From assembly GCA_020722645.1 (NCBI GenBank), contig DYKL01000054.1, positions 1 through 14,123 of the forward strand: a DNA stretch of 14,123 nucleotides, in the 5' to 3' direction. Positions 1 through 6,587 of this stretch are shown in pieces (position 1 is the stretch's first letter; every line of letters starts with the position of its first letter). The position numbers were made by a program, and so were the translations under genes. Under the pieces are notes generated by a model, which saw only the letters and a list, made by a program, of their open reading frames with translations, was not told the origin of the DNA and did not search any database. This DNA comes from Acetofilamentum sp. Lineage in GTDB: Bacteria; Bacteroidota; Bacteroidia; Bacteroidales; JAFGUD01.

Positions 1-377
1 AATAATTTCATAAAACTAATCTTGCTTTTTTTATTTATACAGTTTATTTTGACTTTTTTGTGTTTTTTAAGAATAATCTATTCAAGTTGTAGTTATTTTT
101 TCTTTGCACATATCACTTAAATTATTTTTACTGAATCTGCGGAACTTTGCGTTTTTTCAGCGGTTCTTATCGGTTAATATTTAAAACGCAAAGTTTTCGC
201 TGATATCGGACTATTTTTTAAAACATGTTCCTAAAAATACAGCCGTTTTATTGTAATAATTTGATAATCATGTTTATAGTATTTTCAAAATCAGAGAATC
301 ATAATTACTCGAAAGTCAATAATTTTCTTTTAAAAAATAAGGTACTATCGAAGCGATTTCACAAAAAAAGCAAGTAA
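1..377. other. Gene-free AT-rich region downstream of scoB
   Basis: No convincing reading frame is seen in these 377 bases on either strand. The only clear structure is a long inverted repeat at about 136-204, listed separately. The remainder is low-complexity A/T sequence, with T runs near 25-65 and 93-101. It lies downstream of the scoB stop on the minus strand, so it probably holds the 3' end of that transcript. I see no convincing hairpin with a T-tract directly after the stop. Confidence 0.6.
136..204. repeat. Intergenic inverted repeat with 13-bp perfect arms
   Basis: AACTTTGCGTTTT at 143-155 is perfectly complementary to AAAACGCAAAGTT at 183-195, separated by 27 bases. Outside the perfect arms the pairing continues imperfectly (CTGCGG against CGCTGA). 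The core resembles the TTTGCG/CGCAAA palindromic repeats often found between genes in Bacteroidota; that resemblance is from memory. It could fold in RNA and help to end the scoB transcript, but it is not followed by a proper T-tract. Confidence 0.7.
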
Positions 378-1034
378 TTAGACGTTCATTTCAGGAATTT
401 CTCCTTCGATAATTAAAGTAGCTTCGGTATATTTCTGAATTTCTTCAACGCTCACACCGGGAGCTCTTTCAAGCAGTTTAAACCCGTTTTCTGTAATTTC
501 AAGAACAGCAAGGTTTGTAACTACTTTTTGCACACATTTAACACCTGTAAGTGGCAGAGTACAATTTTTTAATATTTTGGAATTTCCTTCTTTGTCGGTA
601 TGCATCATTGCCACAATAATATTTTTTGCACCGGCAACCAAATCCATTGAGCCACCCATACCTTTTATTAATTTACCGGGAATTTTCCAGCTTGCAATGT
701 CCCCTTTTTCAGAAACTTCAAAAGCACCAAGAATTGTCATATCAACGTGTCCACCTCTAATCATAGCAAAACTTGTTGCTGAATCAAAAAAAGAAGCACC
801 TTTTGCATAGGTAACAGTTTGTTTACCTGCATTTATAAGGTCTGCATCAAGTTCACTTTCTGTTGGAAAAGGTCCTATACCAAGCAAACCGTTTTCTGAT
901 TGTAAAACAACTTCAATTCCTTCGGGAATAAAATTTGCTACAAGTGTAGGAATACCAATACCCAGATTTACGTAATAGCCATCTTTAACTTCTTGTGCTA
1001 TACGTTTTGCTATTTGATTTTTATCTAATGCCAT
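378..1034 (-). CDS. scoB: Succinyl-CoA:3-ketoacid CoA-transferase, subunit B
   Basis: Beta subunit of a class I CoA-transferase that moves CoA between succinyl-CoA (or another acyl-CoA) and acetoacetate. It acts in the cytoplasm as an alpha-beta enzyme with the product of the gene just upstream. The 218 residues match the usual length of this subunit. The family motif SENGLLGIGP is at residues 46-55, and Glu47 is the expected catalytic residue that forms the enzyme-CoA thioester. A glycine-rich NLGIGIPTLVANF stretch is at 23-35 and a GGSMDLVAGA stretch is near 127-136. The ATG at 1034 is 30 bases after the scoA stop, which indicates co-transcription. In this cluster it would activate the acetoacetate released in leucine breakdown. 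The family is certain; the preferred CoA donor (succinyl-CoA or acetyl-CoA/butyryl-CoA, as in AtoAD) is not visible in the sequence. Confidence 0.93.
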   Translation of the reverse strand: MALDKNQIAKRIAQEVKDGYYVNLGIGIPTLVANFIPEGIEVVLQSENGLLGIGPFPTESELDADLINAGKQTVTYAKGASFFDSATSFAMIRGGHVDMTILGAFEVSEKGDIASWKIPGKLIKGMGGSMDLVAGAKNIIVAMMHTDKEGNSKILKNCTLPLTGVKCVQKVVTNLAVLEITENGFKLLERAPGVSVEEIQKYTEATLIIEGEIPEMNV

Positions 1035-1064
1035 AATAAAATTTTGAATTAAAAATTTAACAAT

Positions 1065-1757
1065 TTATTTTCTAATTGTAACTTGTTCAATACGTTTTTC
1101 ATAATTAACACCTTGAAAAATTCTTTGAACAAAAATACCGGGAGTATGAATTTGATGCGGATCTAATTCACCTGCCGGAACAAGTTCTTCTACTTCGGCA
1201 ATTGTTATTTTACCGGCGGCTGCCATCATATTATTGAAATTATTTGCAGTATGATGATAAATTAAGTTACCGTGAGTGTCTCCTTTCCAAGCTTTAACAA
1301 GCGCAAAATCAGCTTTAAGCCATTTTTCCATAAGGTACAGTCTTCCATCAAATTCACGTACTTCTTTACCTTCGGCAACTTCAGTTCCAACCCCTGCCGG
1401 AACGTAAAATGCAGGGATACCTGCACCGGCTGCTCTAATTCTTTCGGCAAGTGTACCTTGCGGATTTAACTCAACTTCGAGTTCTCCTGATAACATTTGT
1501 CTTTCAAATTCTTTATTTTCGCCTACATACGAGGCAATCATTTTTTTGACCTGATGTTTTTTTAATAATATTCCCAAACCAAAATCGTCAACGCCGGCAT
1601 TATTTGAAATACAAGTAAGACCTGTTATATTTGAATTAGCTATTGTTCTGATAGCATTTTCAGGAATACCACACAAGCCAAACCCGCCTAACATCACGGT
1701 CATATTGCTTTCAAGCCCTTTTAGAGCTTCTTCTGCATTTTTAAAAACTTTATTCAT
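1065..1757 (-). CDS. scoA: Succinyl-CoA:3-ketoacid CoA-transferase, subunit A
   Basis: Alpha subunit of the acetoacetate CoA-transferase and partner of the scoB product. The 230 residues are a typical length. The N-terminal family signature GGFGLCGIPENAI is at residues 24-36, followed by ISNNAGVDDFGLG, the conserved VELNPQGTLAERIRAAGAGIPAFY segment near 96-119, and the NNMMAAAGKITIAEVEELV stretch in the C-terminal third. These fit ScoA/mitochondrial SCOT better than the propionate or glutaconate CoA-transferases. The ATG at 1757 opens the frame just before NKVFKNAEEAL, as is usual. scoB follows after 30 bases. The gap to the acyl-CoA dehydrogenase upstream is 134 bases and holds only a short hairpin, so read-through from that gene is plausible. 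Confidence 0.93.
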   Translation of the reverse strand: MNKVFKNAEEALKGLESNMTVMLGGFGLCGIPENAIRTIANSNITGLTCISNNAGVDDFGLGILLKKHQVKKMIASYVGENKEFERQMLSGELEVELNPQGTLAERIRAAGAGIPAFYVPAGVGTEVAEGKEVREFDGRLYLMEKWLKADFALVKAWKGDTHGNLIYHHTANNFNNMMAAAGKITIAEVEELVPAGELDPHQIHTPGIFVQRIFQGVNYEKRIEQVTIRK

Positions 1758-1807
1758 GCTATATAAATTTTATTAATTATTATAATTTTATAATACTTAG
1801 TTATACG

Positions 1808-1828
1808 GCTATAATCCAATGTTATAGC
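1808..1828. repeat. Short hairpin between acyl-CoA dehydrogenase and scoA
   Basis: GCTATAA at 1808-1814 pairs perfectly with TTATAGC at 1822-1828 across a 7-base loop. It lies in the 134-base gap between two minus-strand genes. The stem is short and AT-rich with no adjacent T-tract on the minus strand, so it is a weak candidate for a processing or attenuation site. Confidence 0.3.
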
Positions 1829-1891
1829 GTTGTTTATACTTTTGTAATACCAATTTTTTAACACAGCTTCACAATTGTCTTAGTTTTATTT

Positions 1892-3037
1892 CTAACAGCC
1901 AATATATCTAGAAATTACTAATCGTTGAATTTCAGAAGTTCCTTCTCCGATTTGGAGTAAACGTTGGTCGCGGTAATGTCTTTCAATGTCATAATCTTTT
2001 ATAAGACCATATCCACCATGTATTTGAACGGCTTTATCAGCAACTTCTTTTGCAATTTCAGAGCAATAAAGTTTAGACATTGCAGCTTCTTTTGCAAAAG
2101 GCAAATTATTATCTTTTAACCAACAGGCTTTGTATAATAAATTACGTGCAAGTTCAATTTTTGTAGCCATATCAGCTAAACTAAAAGCAATATCCTGAAA
2201 TTTACTGATTGGTTTTCCGAATTGTTTACGTTCCTTAGCATAATTAAGAGCTAATTCATAAGCCCCTTGTGCCAAACCAAGTCCCATAGCAGCAATTGAT
2301 AATCTACCATTATCAAGAGTGCTGAGCATTATTTTTGAACCTTGACCTCTTTTGCCAAGCAAATTCTCTTCGGGTACCTTACAATTATCAAAAAACATTT
2401 CTGATGTATCGGAAGCACGCCACATCATTTTATTGTGCATAGGTCTTGCTGTAAAACCGGGAGTATTTCTATCTACAATAATTGTAGAAAATTCTTTTTT
2501 ACCCTCAACCTCATCACTAACAGCCTGAACAGTAACGCCAATGCTAATTGGAGAAGAACCGTTTGTAATGAATATTTTAGAACCATTAATTGACCAAGTA
2601 CCATTTTCTAATGCAGCTTTTGTTTTTGAACCACGAGAATCGCTACCTGCATCAGGTTCGGTTAACCCAAACGCCCATAACGCTTCACCTGTACATAATT
2701 TAGGCAGGTATTTCATTTTTTGTTCTTCGGTACCATAGTAGTATAGTGGTCCTATACCAAGAGAATTGTGTGCGGCTAAAGTTGCACCTTGTGAACTGTC
2801 AATTCTGGTAATTTCTTCTACTGCTATAATGTATGATAATGTATCCATTCCCTGACCGCCGTATTTTTGAGGCAGATACATTCCGAACAGACCAAGTTCA
2901 CCCATTTTTTTTGTTAACTCTATTGAAAACTCGGCTTTTTCGTCAAGCTCTTGAGCAACAGGTTTAATTACTCTCTCTGCAAAATCTCTTACAGATTCGC
3001 GAATCATTTGTTGGTTTTCGGTAAGATTAAAGTCCAT
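1892..3037 (-). CDS. Acyl-CoA dehydrogenase, short-chain type
   Basis: FAD-dependent alpha,beta-dehydrogenation of an acyl-CoA, passing electrons to electron-transfer flavoprotein. The 381 residues are the normal length for a bacterial short-chain enzyme and all family landmarks are present: FGLTEPDAGSD (123-133), WSINGSKIFITNG (148-160), ERKQFGKPISKFQ (269-281), QIHGGYGL (338-345), and IGEGTSEIQR (363-372) near the C-terminus. Glu365 sits where short- and medium-chain enzymes carry their catalytic base. The position used as the base by isovaleryl-CoA dehydrogenases, in the helix around LDNGRLS (241-247), is Gly244. By residues this is therefore a butyryl-CoA-type enzyme. By context, next to the methylcrotonyl-CoA carboxylase genes, it may accept isovaleryl-CoA or 2-methylbutyryl-CoA. 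The family is certain, the substrate is not. A 465-base repeat-rich gap separates it from the gene upstream. Confidence 0.92.
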   Translation of the reverse strand: MDFNLTENQQMIRESVRDFAERVIKPVAQELDEKAEFSIELTKKMGELGLFGMYLPQKYGGQGMDTLSYIIAVEEITRIDSSQGATLAAHNSLGIGPLYYYGTEEQKMKYLPKLCTGEALWAFGLTEPDAGSDSRGSKTKAALENGTWSINGSKIFITNGSSPISIGVTVQAVSDEVEGKKEFSTIIVDRNTPGFTARPMHNKMMWRASDTSEMFFDNCKVPEENLLGKRGQGSKIMLSTLDNGRLSIAAMGLGLAQGAYELALNYAKERKQFGKPISKFQDIAFSLADMATKIELARNLLYKACWLKDNNLPFAKEAAMSKLYCSEIAKEVADKAVQIHGGYGLIKDYDIERHYRDQRLLQIGEGTSEIQRLVISRYIGC

Positions 3038-3100
3038 AACTGTTATATTTTAATTTGTATAATGAAATATTTTTATATAATTTTTATTCTTTTTTATTAA

Positions 3101-3173
3101 CCCAAGCTGTTCGGGGTTTGCAATCCCGAACTTGTAAGTGTTTTGGATTACAAAGCATTATTGTCCAAAACAT
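3101..3173. repeat. Double-hairpin intergenic repeat
   Basis: Two adjacent hairpins. In the first, GTTCGGG (3109-3115) pairs with CCCGAAC (3125-3131) around a small loop that can close further. In the second, TGTTTTGGA (3139-3147) pairs with TCCAAAACA (3164-3172). The sequence resembles a dispersed repeat that I recall between genes of Bacteroidota genomes; copy number cannot be checked here. A 68-residue plus-strand frame (3055-3261) runs through it and is very likely an artefact. Confidence 0.65.
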
Positions 3174-3271
3174 AAAACGTTATATTATAAGACTTTACAT
3201 TTTAAAATTGCAATCAAAAGTATATATAAAACTTTTTATTTCGTTTAAGACTTCGTTTTAAATGCTCAAAT

Positions 3272-3296
3272 AAATGCAAGTTTGTAACTTGCATTT
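3272..3296. repeat. Perfect 11-bp hairpin, possible terminator
   Basis: AAATGCAAGTT (3272-3282) pairs perfectly with AACTTGCATTT (3286-3296) around a TGT loop. On the plus strand it runs into five T residues (3294-3298). On the minus strand, the direction of the flanking genes, it is followed by TTTATTTG, a weaker T-tract. It may end transcripts coming from the biotin-carboxylase gene about 200 bases upstream, or it may be one more dispersed palindromic repeat. Confidence 0.5.
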
Positions 3297-3310
3297 TTCA
3301 CCCGCCTTTT

Positions 3311-3396
3311 CGTCTCTGCGAGGCTTTGCGAAGCAGACCCTGACTCGTTAAAACCGGTTCGGGTTTAAGATTACTTCGCAAAGCCTCGTAATGACG
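3311..3396. repeat. REP-like palindromic element, 86 bp, with nested hairpin
   Basis: The outer arms are imperfect inverted copies of about 27 bases with a perfect 15-bp core: CGAGGCTTTGCGAAG at 3319-3333 against CTTCGCAAAGCCTCG at 3374-3388. Between the arms, AAACC (3351-3355) and GGTTT (3362-3366) can form a nested hairpin. It is much more GC-rich than its surroundings. It resembles the dispersed family whose ends read CGTCATTGCGAGG, which I know from many genomes. It adds a spurious 73-residue minus-strand frame (3298-3519) that should not be annotated as a gene. Confidence 0.7.
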
Positions 3397-3464
3397 CAAA
3401 GCGTATGAGTAGGCTAGCGACAAATTCTTAATACAAGGTTTCGGACAATAATGATTACAAAGTC

Positions 3465-3486
3465 GAAACAGCGTAGAAACAGCGTA
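3465..3486. repeat. Two tandem copies of an 11-bp unit
   Basis: GAAACAGCGTA occurs twice, back to back and without mismatch (3465-3475 and 3476-3486), just downstream of the biotin-carboxylase stop on the minus strand. It may be a small slippage duplication or the edge of a larger repeat. No function is apparent. Confidence 0.75.
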
Positions 3487-3502
3487 AGAACGATTTTTAT
3501 TG

Positions 3503-5485
3503 CTATTCTTCATCTTCAAACAAAATTAGTTTGGTACTTGTTTCAATCATATCACCAACTTTTGCATTTATTTTTTTAATCACTACATCTTTTGGTGCAA
3601 CAATATTGTTTTCCATTTTCATTGCTTCAACAATTAACAAGACAGTTCCTTTTGATATTTTTTTACCTTCCGAGACATTAATTTTTATAACTTTTCCGGG
3701 CATTGGTGCAGATACAAAATTACTGTGTGAATTTGTCGAGTAATCGCTTTCAAATTCTTGTTCTATTAAATAATCTTCGCGTGAAAGTTCAAAATCGAAA
3801 ATTCCATAATTTAAAAATGTTAATTCTTCGCTGTTTGAAATGTTTGTAATAATAAAACTATCATCAATAATTATGCTTAGTTCGTGTTCAAGTAATGAAA
3901 CAAATTTTACTTTATATAATTTATCTTGAAAAATAATTTCATAATCAGGATTTCTGAATTTATCAACCTGAAGTTTATATAATTTACCATCTAAATTAAC
4001 TTTAATTTCAGAAACATTCCTCCAATATCCAATTTTTTGCCATATATTATTTAATTTGTAATCTTTTTGAAAACAATAAATTAGATAACTTAATAAAGGA
4101 ATATGTAAAGGTATTTTTTCTTTTGTTTCAATAATTTTTTTAGTTATTTGGGGTGTAACTATATCGCAGATTTTAGTAGAAATTTCATTGTTTTTATAAA
4201 TATCAAGTTTCATTAATTCAGCCAGATATGAAATATTAGTTTTAATTCCCTGAATTTTATATTCTTTCAGACCGTAAATCATTTTGTGAATTGCTTCGTC
4301 TCTATTATTTGCCCACACAATAAGTTTAGAAATCATAGGGTCGAAATTAGAAGAAATAACAGTTTCGGAACATATTCCGGAATCAAGTCTGAAATAATCT
4401 TGTTTGGGTGGTTTATAAAGAGTCATTTGACCAGGTGAGGGCATAAAATTTTCAAAAGGATTTTCAGCATAAATTCTGCATTCAATTGCATGACCTTTTT
4501 GAGATATATTTTCTTGTTTTAAACGTAAAGGATTTCCGGCAGCAATAAGTATTTGTTCAGCCACAATATCTGTACGTGTAACTAATTCAGTAACAGGGTG
4601 TTCAACCTGAATTCTTGTATTCATTTCGAGAAAATAAAAATTCAAGTCTTTATCAACTAAAAATTCGATAGTTCCGGCACTGTTATACCCGATTTTAGAA
4701 GCAATTTGAACGGCAGCACCGCACATTTTTTCTCTAACTTCCGGCGTAAGAGTAACAGAAGGACTTTCTTCAATAATTTTTTGGTAGCGGCGTTGAACAG
4801 AACATTCTCTTTCGTATAAATGAACAGTATTTCCAAAATTATCTGCAAGTATTTGCACTTCAATATGTCGCGGGTTTTCAACGAATTTTTCGACAAAAAC
4901 ACTTCCATCGCCAAAGTATGATTTTGCTTCTCTGCTTGTTGCTTGAATAGCTTCAAGCAATTCACTTTCGTTTTTTACAATTCTCATTCCTTTTCCGCCG
5001 CCTCCGGCAGCAGCTTTAACAAGCAAAGGATATGGAATTCCCTTTATTTCTTCCAAAAGTTTTTCCGGTTCACCGGTAGAGCCTTTAAGTAGAGGAACAC
5101 CAATTGATTGAATAAAATTACGGGCTTCGATTTTATTTCCCATTAACTTTATAACATTACTTTTTGGTCCAATAAATGCTAAATTATTTTTTTCGCAAGC
5201 TTCTGCAAATTTTGGGTTTTCTGATAAAAAGCCGTAACCGGGATGAATTGCTTGACAATTAGATTTTTTTGCAATTTCAATTATTTTGTCGATATTCAAA
5301 TAAGTATCTGCAAGTTCTTGTTTGCCAATACAATAAGTTTCATCAGCTAATCTGATGTGATAGGAATTTATATCTATTTCGGAATAAATTGCAACTGTTT
5401 TTATTCCGAGACTTTTAGCCGATTTAATTATTCTAACTGCAATTTCACCTCTATTTGCGATTAATATTTTGCTAAAAATATTCAT
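3503..5485 (-). CDS. mccA: Methylcrotonyl-CoA carboxylase, biotin-carboxylase/biotin-carrier subunit
   Basis: ATP-dependent biotin carboxylase fused to a biotin carrier domain; it supplies carboxybiotin to the carboxyltransferase subunit (6588-8195). The 660 residues match the usual alpha subunit. The N-terminal domain starts FSKILIANRGEIAVRI (4-19). The carboxylase landmarks HPGYGFLSEN (81-90), the ATP-grasp glycine loop GGGGKGMR (161-168) and EMNTRIQVEHPVTE (287-300) are all present. The C-terminal biotinyl domain carries EAMKMEN (620-626), with Lys623 the expected biotinylation site. Residues of about 440-590 form a poorly conserved linker, probably the subunit-interaction domain of this family. 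The ATG at 5485 is the natural start. Propionyl-CoA and geranyl-CoA carboxylase alpha subunits look alike; the methylcrotonyl assignment rests on the neighbouring carboxyltransferase and hydratase. Confidence 0.9.
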   Translation of the reverse strand: MNIFSKILIANRGEIAVRIIKSAKSLGIKTVAIYSEIDINSYHIRLADETYCIGKQELADTYLNIDKIIEIAKKSNCQAIHPGYGFLSENPKFAEACEKNNLAFIGPKSNVIKLMGNKIEARNFIQSIGVPLLKGSTGEPEKLLEEIKGIPYPLLVKAAAGGGGKGMRIVKNESELLEAIQATSREAKSYFGDGSVFVEKFVENPRHIEVQILADNFGNTVHLYERECSVQRRYQKIIEESPSVTLTPEVREKMCGAAVQIASKIGYNSAGTIEFLVDKDLNFYFLEMNTRIQVEHPVTELVTRTDIVAEQILIAAGNPLRLKQENISQKGHAIECRIYAENPFENFMPSPGQMTLYKPPKQDYFRLDSGICSETVISSNFDPMISKLIVWANNRDEAIHKMIYGLKEYKIQGIKTNISYLAELMKLDIYKNNEISTKICDIVTPQITKKIIETKEKIPLHIPLLSYLIYCFQKDYKLNNIWQKIGYWRNVSEIKVNLDGKLYKLQVDKFRNPDYEIIFQDKLYKVKFVSLLEHELSIIIDDSFIITNISNSEELTFLNYGIFDFELSREDYLIEQEFESDYSTNSHSNFVSAPMPGKVIKINVSEGKKISKGTVLLIVEAMKMENNIVAPKDVVIKKINAKVGDMIETSTKLILFEDEE

Positions 5486-5521
5486 AATTAGTAGTTTTTT
5501 AAATTTGATAGTTGAAAATAC

Positions 5522-5607
5522 GTTATGTAGTGTTATGTTAATTTTGAAAATATTTTAAATCAATGAATTTAATCATAAGTTAATACGTCATTAATTCTTT
5601 ACATAAC
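5522..5607. repeat. Inverted repeat upstream of mccA
   Basis: GTTATGTA (5522-5529) and TACATAAC (5600-5607) are perfect inverted copies separated by 70 bases. They lie in the 249-base gap between the hydratase and mccA. No TAnnTTTG promoter box for the minus strand was found in this gap, so mccA probably depends on transcription from upstream. The pairing may be chance, given the base composition. Confidence 0.3.
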
Positions 5608-5675
5608 AGTAGTATTTTTAAAAATTTCATAGTAACTGTTACAAAATAATTTGTTTATTTGATATTTTTAATAAC

Positions 5676-5700
5676 CACATAGACAAATAGTTCACATAGA
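5676..5700. repeat. Direct repeat CACATAGA, two copies
   Basis: CACATAGA is at 5676-5683 and again at 5693-5700, 17 bases apart. It resembles short CACATAG-rich repeats seen between genes in Bacteroidota, which I know only by memory. No role is evident. Confidence 0.35.
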
Positions 5701-5734
5701 TTATTAAATATGTTATTTCGTAACAATCCCATAA

Positions 5735-6523
5735 TTATTTATCAATCCAATTTGGTTTTCGTTTTTCCAAAAACGCATTCATACCTTCTTGCCCCTCGTC
5801 TGAAGCTCTAATATCTGCAATCATTTTTGCTGTATAGTCATAAGCCTCCATAAGTGTTAGGTCGTTAGCAACACTATGAATCAAATTTTTGACATGAGTC
5901 ATAGCTTTTGGTCCGCTTGTTTTCAAATGTTTGATAGTTTCAGCAAGCAGATTATCTATTTCCGAGCTATCAACAGATTTATTGACTAATTTATAATATT
6001 CTGCTTCTTTACCTTTAATTCTTCTGCCTGAAATCATTAAATCCTTTGAGCCGTATTCGCCAATTCTTTTAATTACATAAGGAGAAATACAAGCCGGAAC
6101 AATTCCGATTTTAACCTCACTAAGCGAGAAGGTTGCATCATCAACCGAATAAGCCAAATCACACGAGGCGAGAAGTCCATTTGCTCCGCCAAGTGATACA
6201 CCATGAATTATAGCAATTGTTGGTTTTTTGCAAGTATAAATAGTATAAAAACATTTTGAAAGAACGAGACTTTCTTCATAATTTTTTTCATAGCTGTTTT
6301 TTGCAACATCTTTCATCCAGTTTAAATCAACACCTGCACAAAAAGATTTTCCACGTCCACGTAGAATTACGCAAAGAATATCTTCTCTTTGGTTTACATT
6401 TTCGAATAATTCAATTAATTCGTGAAGCATTGTGTTGTCAAAAGCATTGTGTACTGTTGGGCGATTAAGCCAAACTGTTGCAACCCTATCAACTATTTCG
6501 AGTTCTATTGTTTTGTAGTTCAT
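5735..6523 (-). CDS. liuC: Methylglutaconyl-CoA hydratase (crotonase family)
   Basis: Crotonase-fold protein expected to hydrate 3-methylglutaconyl-CoA to HMG-CoA, the step after methylcrotonyl-CoA carboxylase. The 262 residues are of normal length. The oxyanion-hole segments are GKSFCAGVDLNWMK (58-71) and HGVSLGGANGLLASCD (107-122). The first catalytic glutamate of classical enoyl-CoA hydratases is missing: the aligned residue is Gly116 in GGANGL. The second is present as Glu136 in LSEVKIGIVPACISPYV. This pattern, with the ISPYV ending, fits the bacterial LiuC group as I know it. It lies 64 bases downstream of the carboxyltransferase gene and upstream of mccA, as in liuB-liuC-liuD. A general enoyl-CoA hydratase/isomerase role cannot be excluded from sequence alone. 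Confidence 0.87.
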   Translation of the reverse strand: MNYKTIELEIVDRVATVWLNRPTVHNAFDNTMLHELIELFENVNQREDILCVILRGRGKSFCAGVDLNWMKDVAKNSYEKNYEESLVLSKCFYTIYTCKKPTIAIIHGVSLGGANGLLASCDLAYSVDDATFSLSEVKIGIVPACISPYVIKRIGEYGSKDLMISGRRIKGKEAEYYKLVNKSVDSSEIDNLLAETIKHLKTSGPKAMTHVKNLIHSVANDLTLMEAYDYTAKMIADIRASDEGQEGMNAFLEKRKPNWIDK

Positions 6524-6587
6524 GTTTGAGTTAAGTTTTTGATAATAAGCGCCTTATTTTATTAAAAAAAATTTGTTTATTTTTATA

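Noticed and set aside
577..810. 77-residue plus-strand frame opposite scoB
   Set aside because: Antisense shadow of a highly conserved gene, with no start-site or family support. The same applies to other antisense frames over certain genes, such as 1272-1469, 7788-8033, 11438-11779 and 12997-13333.
1892..3037. Naming the dehydrogenase isovaleryl-CoA dehydrogenase from context
   Set aside because: The catalytic residue pattern is that of short-chain acyl-CoA dehydrogenases, so the specific name is not supported.
3055..3261. 68-residue plus-strand frame
   Set aside because: It is translated from the double-hairpin repeat (GLQSRTCKCFGLQS) and low-complexity A/T sequence; typical repeat artefact.
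3298..3519. 73-residue minus-strand frame overlapping the 3' end of mccA
   Set aside because: Its sequence runs through the REP-like palindrome and the tandem repeat, it overlaps a certain gene, and it matches no protein family I know.
6544..6558. AATAAG/CTTATT hairpin between mccB and the hydratase
   Set aside because: Only six pairs, and no T-tract in the right place on the minus strand; unlikely to end transcription within the operon.
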